DNA of 33,193 bases from an uncultured Gammaproteobacteria bacterium (GCA_937899415.1 CALBPI010000093.1:1-33193); one strand, 5' to 3'. Positions 21,277 through 28,723 are shown, counted from the stretch's first letter. The notes: a model not told the origin generated them from the letters alone. Numbers and translations are program-made.

Positions 21277-21828
21277 ATGCTCCAAGAGATTTCCGAGTTT
21301 CTGCTGCGAACGCTGACGCAGCTCATTCTGTTCGTCATCCTGCTCAGGTTTTTCCTGCAGATGGCGCGCGTCAATTTCCGCAATCCGCTCGCCCAGGCCA
21401 TCGTCCGCCTCACTTCACCACTCGTCGTGCCCGTGCGACGCGTCGTGCCACCGATCGGAAAGATCGATACGGCGACCCTGCTCGTAGCCTACGTGGTGCA
21501 GGTGGCGCTGCTGGCCGCGCTGATTCTGCTGCGCGGCGGGTCACCGAATTCGGCGCTGTTCATTTACGCCGCCATCGAGCTCGTGCGCATGTCGCTCATG
21601 CTCTACACCTACGCCATCATTATCTGGGTCGTGCTGGGCTGGATCTCACCGGGCAGCTACAACCCGGTATCGGCACTGATCGACGAATGGCTGCGTCCGT
21701 TCATGGCGCCGTTCCGGCGGCTCATTCCCCCGATTGCGGGGCTCGACCTGAGCCCGCTGTTCGCCATGATCGCGCTCGGTGTGGGGCAAATCATCGTCAA
21801 CAATGTCGGTAAAACCCTGCTCGGTTAA
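21277..21828 (+). CDS. yggT: YggT family membrane protein
   Basis: A 183-residue integral inner-membrane protein with two YGGT repeats. The first is about 5-90 (LILFVILLRFFLQMARVNFR, then SPLVVPVRRVVPPIG). The second is about 97-180 (YTYAIIIWVVLGWISPGSYN, then RPFMAPFRRLIPPIAGLDLS). The repeated R-R-x-x-P-P-I is the family hallmark. Four to five membrane helices are expected. The function is not settled; homologues have been linked to osmotic shock or K+ handling in E. coli and to division-site/photosystem roles in cyanobacteria and plastids. It starts on the base after the proC stop. Confidence 0.95.
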   Translation: MLQEISEFLLRTLTQLILFVILLRFFLQMARVNFRNPLAQAIVRLTSPLVVPVRRVVPPIGKIDTATLLVAYVVQVALLAALILLRGGSPNSALFIYAAIELVRMSLMLYTYAIIIWVVLGWISPGSYNPVSALIDEWLRPFMAPFRRLIPPIAGLDLSPLFAMIALGVGQIIVNNVGKTLLG

Positions 21829-21897
21829 GCCGCTGGTGTTTGCCACGTCGCTCCCCTATTCTCTGAAGCGGGGAGTATGTGCTTCGGGGGACAGGCG

Positions 21898-22365
21898 ATG
21901 AAACAACTGGCACTCATTGGTGGGTTGGCTCTGGTACTTGCCGGTTGTGGCGGTGGCAGCGGCGAACGAACCGTGCCAGAAGCCGAAGCCGCGGCAGAGT
22001 ACTCGGCCGTGTTCGGTGATTTTCGCGTCTTCTTCCACGCGATTTCCACGGACGAGGTACCGCCCGAGGTGGCCCGCTCCGTCGGCGTCGTGCGCGCCAA
22101 GAATCGCGCGTTGCTTAATATCTCTGTGTTACGTCTTGACGACAGCTCTTCGGTGGAAGCAGAAGTTGCCGTCAAAGCTGCAAACCTGACGGGCCAGCTC
22201 AAGCCCATCACCATGCGCAAGGTCGAACAGGCCCAATCGATTTATTATTTGGGCGAGCTCTCGGTGAATAATCGAGAGACCATCATCTTCGATATCAGCG
22301 TCACGCCAGCCGGCAGCGACGACACCTTCGAAGTGCGCACCAAGCGCATCTACCACACCAACTGA
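21898..22365 (+). CDS. DUF4426 family lipoprotein
   Basis: A 155-residue predicted lipoprotein with a signal peptide and lipobox LAGC (C17), followed by a Gly-rich spacer. The body has the DUF4426 pattern: YSAVFGDFRVFFHAI, then VPPEVARSVGVVRAKNRALL, LNISVLR and, near the end, IIFDISVTPAG. The likely fold is a small beta sandwich in the periplasm; no function is known to me. In Pseudomonas a DUF4426 gene sits a little downstream of yggT, separated by metX and metW. Here those two genes are absent and the lipoprotein follows yggT directly. ATG 21898 has GGGGGA 6-11 bases upstream. The 69-base gap before it contains CTCCCC (21851-21856) and GGGGAG (21870-21875), a possible hairpin. Confidence 0.85.
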   Translation: MKQLALIGGLALVLAGCGGGSGERTVPEAEAAAEYSAVFGDFRVFFHAISTDEVPPEVARSVGVVRAKNRALLNISVLRLDDSSSVEAEVAVKAANLTGQLKPITMRKVEQAQSIYYLGELSVNNRETIIFDISVTPAGSDDTFEVRTKRIYHTN

Positions 22366-22419
22366 ACCCCCCAAAAATCGGTCGCCGCATGCGCGGCGTT
22401 TCGTGCACCACAAAGAGGC

Positions 22420-22438
22420 ACGACCGTCGGTCGTTTTT
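22420..22438 (+). terminator. Rho-independent terminator after the yggS-DUF4426 run
   Basis: ACGACC (22420-22425), a 3-base loop and GGTCGT (22429-22434), followed by a run of T (22434-22438). A second GC-rich hairpin, CGCCGC/GCGGCG, lies just upstream at 22383-22398. Together they close the plus-strand run before the HU-like gene. Confidence 0.75.
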
Positions 22439-22593
22439 GCACCTCGATTGGCACGATTTCAAATCGCGTTTGACGCTATAAATCAAGTGGTTTTTTGCAT
22501 ACCACCTGCTGAAAAGCTGTGTTAAGGTACGCGCGATTTTGGCGGCGGGTTGGACCCGTCGAGTTTGTTTTAGACCCCAGGAGTTCTGACCAG
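22439..22593 (+). promoter_or_regulatory. AT-rich leader/promoter region of the HU-like gene
   Basis: Markedly more AT-rich than its surroundings. It contains TTGACG (22470-22475), TATAAA (22477-22482), TTGCAT (22495-22500) and TTAAGG (22522-22527), but no pair has normal sigma-70 spacing, so I cannot place the start site. AGGAG at 22579-22583 is the ribosome binding site. Confidence 0.45.
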
Positions 22594-22929
22594 ATGGCAG
22601 CAAAGAAAAAGACCACCGCAGCGAAAAAGGCACCGACCAAGTCCGAAATCTACCGGGCTATCGCCGATGAAACGGGCCTGACCCGTAAGGACGTTGCCGC
22701 GGTATTCGAGTCCATGTCTGGCCTCATCAAGAAGAACCTTGGCGGCCGTGGTGCTCCGGGTACGTTCACCGTACCGGGCCTCATGAAGCTGCGCGTGGTC
22801 AAGAAGCCTGCGACGAAGGCACGCAAGGGCGTCAACCCGTTCACGGGCGAAGAGATGATGTTCAAGGCCAAGCCGGCATCGAAGACCGTCAAGGTCGCGG
22901 CGCTCAAGGGCCTCAAAGACATGGTCTGA
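22594..22929 (+). CDS. HU/IHF-family histone-like DNA-binding protein
   Basis: A 111-residue nucleoid-type protein. A Lys/Ala/Thr-rich N-terminal tail (AAKKKTTAAKKAPTK, 2-16) precedes an HU fold: helices with SEIYRAIADETGLTRKDVAA (17-36), strand FTVPGLMKLRVVKKPATKAR (58-77), and the DNA-binding arm and end GVNPFTGEEMMFKAKPASK (79-97), then VKVAALKGLKDMV. Ordinary HU is about 90 residues and has RNP at the arm tip; here it is VNP, and the basic tail is extra. It is told from HupA/B and IHF by that tail. It probably acts as an architectural DNA binder. Monocistronic, with a strong ribosome binding site and terminator, so high expression is plausible. Confidence 0.92.
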   Translation: MAAKKKTTAAKKAPTKSEIYRAIADETGLTRKDVAAVFESMSGLIKKNLGGRGAPGTFTVPGLMKLRVVKKPATKARKGVNPFTGEEMMFKAKPASKTVKVAALKGLKDMV

Positions 22930-22955
22930 GCCTGACTCGGCTCGACCAGACGAAA

Positions 22956-22982
22956 AGCCCCGCCTCGGCGGGGCTTTTTTTT
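22956..22982 (+). terminator. Strong rho-independent terminator of the HU-like gene
   Basis: GCCCCGC-CTCG-GCGGGGC stem-loop (extended by one A-T pair; 22956-22975) followed by eight T (22975-22982). Four A precede the stem, so it may also stop the convergent terB transcript, whose stop codon is at 22988. Confidence 0.95.
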
Positions 22983-22987
22983 GCCTG

Positions 22988-23458
22988 CTAGAGGCCGTTC
23001 TCGTGCTTGAGGCGCAGCACTTCACTGCGCGGCACGTACAAGAGCTCGCCGATCTTCCCGATCAGCGCATCCTCGTGCTTGTCGAGCTCACCGTCGGCGG
23101 CTGCGACACGCCAGAGCATGTCGACAATCTGCGCCTTCTCCACGGCGGACAGGGCTTCGTGCAGCGGGCGCGTGAAGCCCTGAAGTGAAATCGCCGCCTC
23201 GGCTTCCTCGAGTCCGGCATCGACGACCATGGCCGTCTCTTCGTCGGTGAGCCCGAAATGACGCTGCAAGCCCTCGCGCAGTGCAGAGAGCTCGCGTGTG
23301 TCGAACACGCGATCGGCGCGCGCGACTTCCGCCATAAGGGTTGCTGTCGCAAGACGAATTCCGTGTTGCCGGTCGGCTTCGGTATCGGCGCTGTCGTTAC
23401 CCGACAACAACACCTCGATTTGTTTCTTGAGCGCCGTGAGCATACCCATGCGACTCAC
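22988..23458 (-). CDS. TerB-like protein
   Basis: A 156-residue, all-helical, acidic protein of the TerB/COG4103 type. Two metal-binding-like motifs are visible: ARADRVFDTREL (~45-57) and AAADGELDKHED (~118-129), as in TerB and DjlA-like helical bundles. The family takes its name from tellurite resistance operons, but isolated members like this one have no proven role and no ter genes are nearby. The GTG start overlaps the hydrolase stop (GTGA), suggesting coupled translation; ATGs at 23449 and 23443 are alternatives. It is the last gene of antiporter-hydrolase-terB. It is convergent with the HU-like gene across a shared terminator. Confidence 0.82.
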   Translation of the reverse strand: MSRMGMLTALKKQIEVLLSGNDSADTEADRQHGIRLATATLMAEVARADRVFDTRELSALREGLQRHFGLTDEETAMVVDAGLEEAEAAISLQGFTRPLHEALSAVEKAQIVDMLWRVAAADGELDKHEDALIGKIGELLYVPRSEVLRLKHENGL

Positions 23459-24105
23459 GCCGTTTGTCCTGTACCGATAAAGCCCATGAGGGTTTCACGG
23501 AGCACGACGAGCTGGCCATGGAAGAAGTGGTCTGCATCGGGCAACACGGCAACCTCGATGCCGGGCGCTTGCGTGTCGGCCCAGGCGACGACGGCATCGG
23601 CGTCGACAAGCTCGTCCTTGCCGCCCTGGACGACGCAGGCGTTCACGGATTCCGGCAAGCGCAGATTCGGGTCTATGATGCGCCCGACCGGCGGCGCCAC
23701 CAGGAGCACCTGCGGCACATCTGCGTGCTGCGTCGCCGCCACCGCCATACCTGCGCCGAATGAGAACCCGGCCAGCGACACGGGCACGCCAGGCCAGCGC
23801 TCTCGCGCCCAGTTGAGCACGGCCAACAGGTCGGTCAGCTCACCGCGGCCCTCATCGTAGGCGCCATCACTGGCACCGACGCCACGGAAGTTGAACCGCA
23901 CGGCGACCTGGCCGCAGAGATTGAACGCGCGCGCGAGCGTGGCCACGACCTTGTTGGTCATGGCACCGCCGTGCGCGGGGTGTGGGTGTGCGATCACGGC
24001 AACGGGCGTGTTTTCGGTTACGGTCGACGGATATTCGATGAGCGTTTCGAGAACGCCCGCGGGCCCGTCGACTCGGGCCGCCTCACGCAGGACTTGCTTC
24101 GGCAT
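23455..24105 (-). CDS. Alpha/beta-hydrolase (COG2945-type)
   Basis: A 216-residue cytoplasmic serine hydrolase. It has the oxyanion/HPHP element VIAHPHPAHGGAMTNKVV (37-54), RFNFRGVGASDG, the nucleophile elbow GFSFGAG (S115), the acid in GGKDELVD (D164) and the catalytic His in DADHFFHG (H193). This pattern is typical of COG2945 dienelactone-hydrolase-like proteins, whose substrates are mostly unknown. ATG 24105 was chosen at the conserved N-terminus; longer in-frame versions would run far into the antiporter gene. It still overlaps that gene by 23 bases and overlaps terB by 4, so the three are tightly coupled. Confidence 0.88.
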   Translation of the reverse strand: MPKQVLREAARVDGPAGVLETLIEYPSTVTENTPVAVIAHPHPAHGGAMTNKVVATLARAFNLCGQVAVRFNFRGVGASDGAYDEGRGELTDLLAVLNWARERWPGVPVSLAGFSFGAGMAVAATQHADVPQVLLVAPPVGRIIDPNLRLPESVNACVVQGGKDELVDADAVVAWADTQAPGIEVAVLPDADHFFHGQLVVLRETLMGFIGTGQTA

Positions 24106-25921
24106 CGCCAGCAGCCTCCGGTGCTTTCTTGGGTTTGGGCGGCGCGAAATAAACAATCGTGTCGCCGGACTTGGGCTCGATCTCCGTCTGCGATGCCACA
24201 AACTGCACGTTGTCGTTGGCGCTGAGCACAAGAACGGTCAGTGCCTCTGCAGGCTGATCGCCGAGGAAATCGCTGTAGCTGTAAGTGTCAGACAAGCGCG
24301 TGCGCGCAAAGGTCCAGCCGCGCACGTAGTTGCGCCAGAGCTTCTCATAGACCGCGTCCTTGTCGAACGCAATGCGACCACGCACACCGCGGGCCACGGC
24401 CTTGGGGTCGTCGTCATCCTTACGCCCCATGGGCAACTGGAACACACGGTCCTGGCCGACTTCGGGTGCGATCGAGCTGCATACAAGCGCGTTGTAAGCG
24501 TCATTGCTGGTCGCCGCGAGCACCGTTCGCACGTGCGCAAGCTCCACGGACTCCTCGGCGAACTCAGACAGGATCTCGCCGTAGAACACCTGCAGCCCCG
24601 CAAGGCGCGCCTCACGCAGCGCGTGCCAGCTGGAATCGGAGATCAATACGTTGACGCCCATGGTGCTCAGCGTGCGCGCAAGCTCCGTCGACCAGGGTGA
24701 GGCACCGACGATGACCACGCTGTCGCGGTGCCGCGAGGCAAGGCCCAAACGGGCCGCCAGCCAGTTCAGTGAAAACCCGTGCAGCAGCACCGTCGCGAAG
24801 ATGACCGCAAACACCATCGGTAGCAGGACCTCTGCCTGGTAACCCTCATCGACCAGGCCCGGACCCATGATACCGGCCGTGGCTGCGGCGACGATGCCGC
24901 GCGGTGCGATCCAGGCCAGCAGGACGCGCTCGCGAAACTCCATGTCCGCGTTGATCGTGGCCAGCATGATGGCCGCGGGACGCGCCAGTAGCAGCAACGC
25001 GGCGACCAGGGCGCCGCCACGCCAGCCGATGGATGCGAGCGATGCAATATCGAGATCAGCCGTGAGCAGGATGAACACCAGCGACACGAGCATGATCGTG
25101 ATGTACTCCTTGAAGCGCCGCATGTCGCCGAAGCCCGGCAGGTTCATATTGGCGATCACGATGCCCATGATCGTCACGGCCAGCAGGCCCGCTTCGTGCT
25201 GCACATAGTTGGCGGCCACGTACATCATGAGCACCATGCCCAGCATGACCGGACTCTTGAGGTACTCGGGCACCATGCCCGCACGAAACGCGAGCCCCGT
25301 GAGCCAGCCGCCAATGCCACCGAACAGGAGGCCGGAGAGCATCGCCAGACCCAGCGACTCGAAGACCTCGGCGAGCCCCGAGCCCTGCCCCCTGAAAACG
25401 AAGAACTGGAAGACCAGCACTGCGAGCAATGCGCCGATCGGGTCGTTGACGATGCCTTCCCACTTCAAATAGGACGCGGTGCGCCGGTTGAGCGCCGCCT
25501 GGCGTAGCAGCGGCATGATCACAGTTGGGCCTGTAACCACCATGATCGCGCCAAACACAAGCGACGTTGCGGCGTCGAAACCGCCAATGAAATAGGCGCA
25601 GGCGCCCGAAAACACCCAGGCCAGAGGCGCGCCCAGATAGACGAGCCGGCGCACGCCACTGCGGGCGTGCTTGAGCTCGGCAAGGTTCAGGCTAAGGCCA
25701 CCTTCGAACAGAATGACTGCGACACACAGACCAATAAGCGGACGCAGCAGCTCGCCGAGCTGCGCGCTGGGGTCGACAAGACCCAGGCCCGGCCCGGCAA
25801 TGAGCCCGGCAATCGACAACAGGACGATGGCCGGCAGACGTAGTTTCCACGCGATCCATTGCGAGACCACGCCGAGGAAAACAACGAACACGATACCGAT
25901 GGAAATGAAATCGTGATCCAT
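24083..25921 (-). CDS. CPA1-family (NhaP-type) cation:proton antiporter with C-terminal nucleotide-binding-like domain
   Basis: A 612-residue inner-membrane exchanger. The first ~400 residues hold about 12 membrane helices. Signatures are LFEGGLSLNL (71-80), VVTGPTVIMPLLR (128-140) and EGIVNDPIGALL (155-166) with the CPA1 ion-binding Asn-Asp pair N159/D160. Later, WIAPRGIVAAATAG is the usual conserved Arg region. After ~400 a cytoplasmic Rossmann/RCK-like domain follows (VVIVGASPWSTELARTL, then a TrkA-C-like part near the end), ending in a Pro/Lys/Glu-rich tail. It probably exchanges Na+ or K+ for H+ and may be gated by a ligand; the ion is not known. It is the first gene of a three-gene overlapping operon. 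GGAA lies 7 bases before ATG 25921. Confidence 0.92.
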   Translation of the reverse strand: MDHDFISIGIVFVVFLGVVSQWIAWKLRLPAIVLLSIAGLIAGPGLGLVDPSAQLGELLRPLIGLCVAVILFEGGLSLNLAELKHARSGVRRLVYLGAPLAWVFSGACAYFIGGFDAATSLVFGAIMVVTGPTVIMPLLRQAALNRRTASYLKWEGIVNDPIGALLAVLVFQFFVFRGQGSGLAEVFESLGLAMLSGLLFGGIGGWLTGLAFRAGMVPEYLKSPVMLGMVLMMYVAANYVQHEAGLLAVTIMGIVIANMNLPGFGDMRRFKEYITIMLVSLVFILLTADLDIASLASIGWRGGALVAALLLLARPAAIMLATINADMEFRERVLLAWIAPRGIVAAATAGIMGPGLVDEGYQAEVLLPMVFAVIFATVLLHGFSLNWLAARLGLASRHRDSVVIVGASPWSTELARTLSTMGVNVLISDSSWHALREARLAGLQVFYGEILSEFAEESVELAHVRTVLAATSNDAYNALVCSSIAPEVGQDRVFQLPMGRKDDDDPKAVARGVRGRIAFDKDAVYEKLWRNYVRGWTFARTRLSDTYSYSDFLGDQPAEALTVLVLSANDNVQFVASQTEIEPKSGDTIVYFAPPKPKKAPEAAGDAEASPA

Positions 25922-25939
25922 GAAGGTTCCTTGGGAATT

Positions 25940-25960
25940 GCCGGCATTCTACATGCCGGC
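25940..25960. repeat. Perfect inverted repeat upstream of the antiporter gene
   Basis: GCCGGCAT (25940-25947) and ATGCCGGC (25953-25960) with a 5-base spacer, 19-39 bases before the antiporter start. The spacer and right edge on the minus strand form TAGAAT, a good -10. The element could therefore be an operator over the promoter or a hairpin in the leader. Confidence 0.6.
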
Positions 25961-25996
25961 ACTGCAAAATAGGCTCTGCATGGAGAATCCGCCCGA

Positions 25997-26072
25997 TGCA
26001 CAAAAGTGATGCACCGTCGATGGTATTGCCCCACCGTGGTTCCCTAGACTTTGCACAACGGTGATAATCACC
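25997..26072. promoter_or_regulatory. Paired related motifs in the antiporter/HhH divergent gap
   Basis: TGCACAAAAGTGATGCACC (25997-26015) recurs as TGCACAA-CGGTGAT-AAT-CACC at 26052-26072, 55 bases on. The second copy includes GGTGAT-A-ATCACC (26060-26072), a 6-base inverted repeat containing GATAAT. These look like two related binding sites, one near each divergent gene. No regulator is identified. Confidence 0.4.
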
Positions 26073-26105
26073 CTGGGTGCCAAGGACCCGAACTCTGACG
26101 CGACC

Positions 26106-26816
26106 ATGCAACTGCTGACTATTGCATTACTGGCTGGTGCCTGTGCGCTTGGCGCATGGCTTGGCTGGCTCCTTCGCGGCGAACGCCGAGAGCGGGGCGA
26201 CGCCGTGCGCCTGTCACGTCTTCAGTCGCAGCTCGAAACACAGCAGACGGCGCTCGACCGTCAGCAGCGTCAGCGCGACGAGCTGCAACAGAAGGTCGAC
26301 GACGCGCGCCACCGCCAGCACCAGGCCGACCGACGCGTCGCCACCATGCGCGAAGCGCTCGACGAGCAGATGGCCCTGCGCCGCAAGCTCGAGAAGCGCA
26401 TGAATGAAACGCAGACGCGCATGGCGACCGAGCGCGAAGAGCGCAAGAAACTCTCACGCCAGCTACGGCTCGTTATTCAACGGACGCGCAGTGCGCGCGA
26501 GACGCGCGACGAGGTGCCAACACCGGAGCCTGTGTCTGCGCCGAGACCCGCGCCTGCGCCCAAGCCCGTCACCGAAGAAGCCTCGCTCGACGACACGGCA
26601 CGCACGCACTCCGAAGACCTGCGTCTCGTGCGCGGGATCGGTCCGGCCATGAAGCGCGAACTTGCGGCGCACGGCATCCGCACACTCTCGGAGCTCGCAG
26701 GGCTCGATGACACGCGTATCGACAAACTCGACGGCGCGTTACGCTTCCCGGGGCGTATCCGGCGCGACCGCTGGGTGGAACAGGCACGCAAACTCATTGG
26801 TGCCGACAGCGCATGA
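26106..26816 (+). CDS. Membrane-anchored coiled-coil protein with C-terminal helix-hairpin-helix domain
   Basis: A 236-residue protein of no recognised named family. An N-terminal membrane helix (~2-23, with a LLRGERRERG positive flank on the cytoplasmic side) leads into a long charged coiled coil (~33-128). Then come a Pro/Ala-rich linker (~137-155) and a helix-hairpin-helix module, LRLVRGIGPAMKRELAAHG (172-190). This is followed by LSELAGLDDTRIDKLDGAL and RIRRDRWVEQARKL, the pattern also seen at the C-terminus of some NuoE-like proteins. HhH modules often bind DNA or RNA, so it could tether nucleic acid or a protein to the inner membrane; that is inference. ATG 26106 was chosen over 26061 because the membrane helix starts there. 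It overlaps the OmpA-domain gene (ATGA). Confidence 0.82.
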   Translation: MQLLTIALLAGACALGAWLGWLLRGERRERGDAVRLSRLQSQLETQQTALDRQQRQRDELQQKVDDARHRQHQADRRVATMREALDEQMALRRKLEKRMNETQTRMATEREERKKLSRQLRLVIQRTRSARETRDEVPTPEPVSAPRPAPAPKPVTEEASLDDTARTHSEDLRLVRGIGPAMKRELAAHGIRTLSELAGLDDTRIDKLDGALRFPGRIRRDRWVEQARKLIGADSA

Positions 26817-27268
26817 CGCGATGCGCCGTCGCGCTGCTATTGCTCTACCTCGTCGCAGCCCCTGGCGGGCTGCGTGCCGACGACGCGGCGCAGCACGAAC
26901 TGTGCGTACAAGGACTCGACTACCTGACGTCGCGCGAGACCATTCGCTTCGAGGCCGCCAGCAGCACCCTGCCCGGACTGCACGACGCGCTCATCGACGA
27001 CATCGCGAACCTCATGCTGCAGTGCCCGAAGAGCCTCTTGTACATCGAGGGGCACACAGACAATCGCGGCAACCCCGATGAGAATCTCGCCTTGAGCACC
27101 GCCCGTGCACAGGCCGTCGGCAACGCACTCACGGCGCGCGGCATCACGGGCGAAAGACTGCGCATTGAAGGTTTCGGGGGTGCCCGCCCCGTCGCGGACA
27201 ACGACACGCGCGACGGCAGAAGGAAGAACCGCCGTATCGTGCTGCGGTTCGAACGCGACGCGCGCTAG
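26813..27268 (+). CDS. Small OmpA-domain periplasmic protein
   Basis: A 151-residue exported protein. It has a signal peptide with likely cleavage after GLRA (~22) and a single OmpA C-terminal domain: IRFEAASSTLPG (44-55), YIEGHTDNRGNPDENLALSTA split at 77-97, RAQAVGNALTARGI and GRRKNRRIVL (135-144). The Asp and Arg that hold diaminopimelate are in HTDNRG and KNRR, so it should bind peptidoglycan. There is no beta-barrel and no lipobox, so it is a free periplasmic protein or attaches to a partner. The start lies in an ATGA overlap with the HhH gene. Its stop overlaps the stop of the convergent TonB-like gene in CTAG. Confidence 0.9.
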   Translation: MTRCAVALLLLYLVAAPGGLRADDAAQHELCVQGLDYLTSRETIRFEAASSTLPGLHDALIDDIANLMLQCPKSLLYIEGHTDNRGNPDENLALSTARAQAVGNALTARGITGERLRIEGFGGARPVADNDTRDGRRKNRRIVLRFERDAR

Positions 27269-27765
27269 CGCGCCGCGTCGTCGGCGGGTACCGAGAAGCG
27301 CACCACCGTGTCGCGGCGGCCGGGCAGCCCGGACTCGTATTGGCCCGCGAGTGCTTCAGCCACGGCCTCGCGTTCGTAGACACCCGCCGGCGCCGCATCG
27401 ATCACGCGCGCGTCCGTGGCGCGGCCGTTGGCGTCAACGGTTACCTCCACCATGACAAACCCGGACACCTGCCGCTCGGCGCGCGGCGCCACAGGCGGCA
27501 ACGCGGGCGGCGGTTCCAGGTCGGGCAGCTGGTACCGCGGCTCGCCGAGCAGCTCGGCAAGATCCACGCTGTCGTAGCCCAGCGCCTGCACGGGGTGCGC
27601 CGTGATCGCGTCGGGATCGCGGCGCTCGTCATCGAACAGGCGGATCAAGGCGGCCGCTGTGAGCGTCAGCGCCAGCACGACGACGCAGGCACCCGCGAAC
27701 GCACCCGCGAGCCGTTTCGGCAAGCGGGTCAGTTCACGTCGCTTTGCGCCGGCCGCCGGATCCAT
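27265..27765 (-). CDS. TonB C-terminal-domain membrane protein
   Basis: A 166-residue protein: a basic N-terminus, one membrane helix (~19-43), a short Pro-rich spacer (LEPPPALPPVAP, ~82-93) and a TonB/TolA-like C-terminal domain (~95-160). That domain contains GFVMVEVTVDANGRATDARV (split at 102-121) and EREAVAEALAGQYESGLPG. The spacer is much shorter than in a classical TonB, so spanning the periplasm to an outer-membrane receptor seems unlikely. No exbB/exbD is near. It is the last gene of msrB-FKBP-this, 4 bases before the FKBP stop codon in reverse orientation, so co-transcription is likely. The role is unknown. Confidence 0.82.
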   Translation of the reverse strand: MDPAAGAKRRELTRLPKRLAGAFAGACVVVLALTLTAAALIRLFDDERRDPDAITAHPVQALGYDSVDLAELLGEPRYQLPDLEPPPALPPVAPRAERQVSGFVMVEVTVDANGRATDARVIDAAPAGVYEREAVAEALAGQYESGLPGRRDTVVRFSVPADDAAR

Positions 27766-27769
27766 CCAC

Positions 27770-28267
27770 TTACTCGTAGGTCGTGCAGCGCTGGAAGCTC
27801 ACGAGCTCGACCTCAAACAGCAGCGTTGCGCCCGGCGGAATCACATTGCCCGCACCGCGGTCGCCGTAGCCAAGCGCAGGGGCAATCTTGAGTTGGCGCA
27901 CTTCGCCAATCTGCATGCCGGCAACGCCCACGTCCCAGCCCTTGATGACGCGGCCACCGCCCAGTGGAAAGTCGAAGGTCCTGCCGCGATCGCGTGAGCT
28001 ATCGAACTTCTCGCCGCGCCCGTCTTCGGCCTCGGGGTCGTAGAGCCAGCCCGTGTAATGCATGTTCGCGATGTCACCCTCGCCGACAGCGTGGTCCCGA
28101 CCCGCGGTGGTGATGGTGGCCTCGAGGCCCTCAACGTCCTCTGGTAGTCCTGGTTTCACGTCACGCGCCCCCTTCTCAATGGCGTTGCAGTCCGTTCCGG
28201 ACGCGCTGCACGCGGCCAGTGACAGGCACAGTGCGACCAGCGCCACACGAAAGCCTTTCTCAATCAT
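27770..28267 (-). CDS. FKBP-type peptidyl-prolyl cis-trans isomerase, lipoprotein
   Basis: A 165-residue predicted lipoprotein with a signal peptide and lipobox LAAC (C20), followed by a single FKBP domain. Visible signatures are MHYTGWLYD (69-77), [20 protein letters not shown] (85-104), [20 protein letters not shown] (107-126) and [19 protein letters not shown] (131-149). These include the active-site Tyr, Asp, Phe, Ile/Trp and Tyr positions. It should catalyse prolyl isomerisation of envelope proteins. ATG 28267 was chosen because it gives the signal peptide; it overlaps msrB by 8 bases. The longer reading from 28405 lies within msrB and is not supported. Confidence 0.92.
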   Translation of the reverse strand: MIEKGFRVALVALCLSLAACSASGTDCNAIEKGARDVKPGLPEDVEGLEATITTAGRDHAVGEGDIANMHYTGWLYDPEAEDGRGEKFDSSRDRGRTFDFPLGGGRVIKGWDVGVAGMQIGEVRQLKIAPALGYGDRGAGNVIPPGATLLFEVELVSFQRCTTYE

Positions 28268-28697
28268 CGTCTTTTGAGTCCTCGTTGGAATTACTGAAAT
28301 CGAGTGATGCGGAATTGATGCAGTAACGCATCCCCGTCGGCTGCGGCCCGTCTGGAAACACATGGCCCAGGTGCGAACCGCAATTGGCGCAGAGCACTTC
28401 GTCACGAATCATACCGTGGCTCATATCGCGCTCCGTGCGCACGTTGTCGCCCGCGAGCGGCAGCCAGAAGCTTGGCCAGCCCGAACCCGAGTCGTACTTG
28501 TGTTCACTCGAGAACAGCGGCATGTCGCACACCACGCAGTGGTAGGTGCCGTCACCCTTGTTGGCCAGCAGCGCACCCGTGAACGGCGCCTCGGTGCCTT
28601 TGTCCTGGGTAATGCGGCGCTGCTCGTCCGTCAGATTCGCGATGCGATCTGAGAGGTTTTCCGAAGAGACGCGCTTGCGTCGTGCCGAATCGGCCAT
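28260..28697 (-). CDS. msrB: Peptide-methionine (R)-S-oxide reductase
   Basis: Repairs the R-epimer of methionine sulfoxide in proteins, using thioredoxin. The 145 residues have the structural zinc CxxC pairs C54/C57 ([10 protein letters not shown]) and C103/C106 ([13 protein letters not shown]), SGWPSFW in the active site and the catalytic Cys in [11 protein letters not shown] (C126). There is no signal peptide, so it is cytoplasmic. ATG 28697 has GGAGGAGAG upstream, an excellent ribosome binding site. It is the first gene of msrB-FKBP-TonB-like. The acidic tail ([11 protein letters not shown]) is longer than usual. Confidence 0.96.
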   Translation of the reverse strand: MADSARRKRVSSENLSDRIANLTDEQRRITQDKGTEAPFTGALLANKGDGTYHCVVCDMPLFSSEHKYDSGSGWPSFWLPLAGDNVRTERDMSHGMIRDEVLCANCGSHLGHVFPDGPQPTGMRYCINSASLDFSNSNEDSKDDD

Positions 28698-28723
28698 GTC
28701 ACTCTCCTCCGGGGGAATCCCCG

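Noticed and set aside
21851-21875. CTCCCC…GGGGAG as a terminator after yggT
   Set aside because: The loop is 13 bases and no T run follows, so it is unlikely to terminate; a leader hairpin remains possible.
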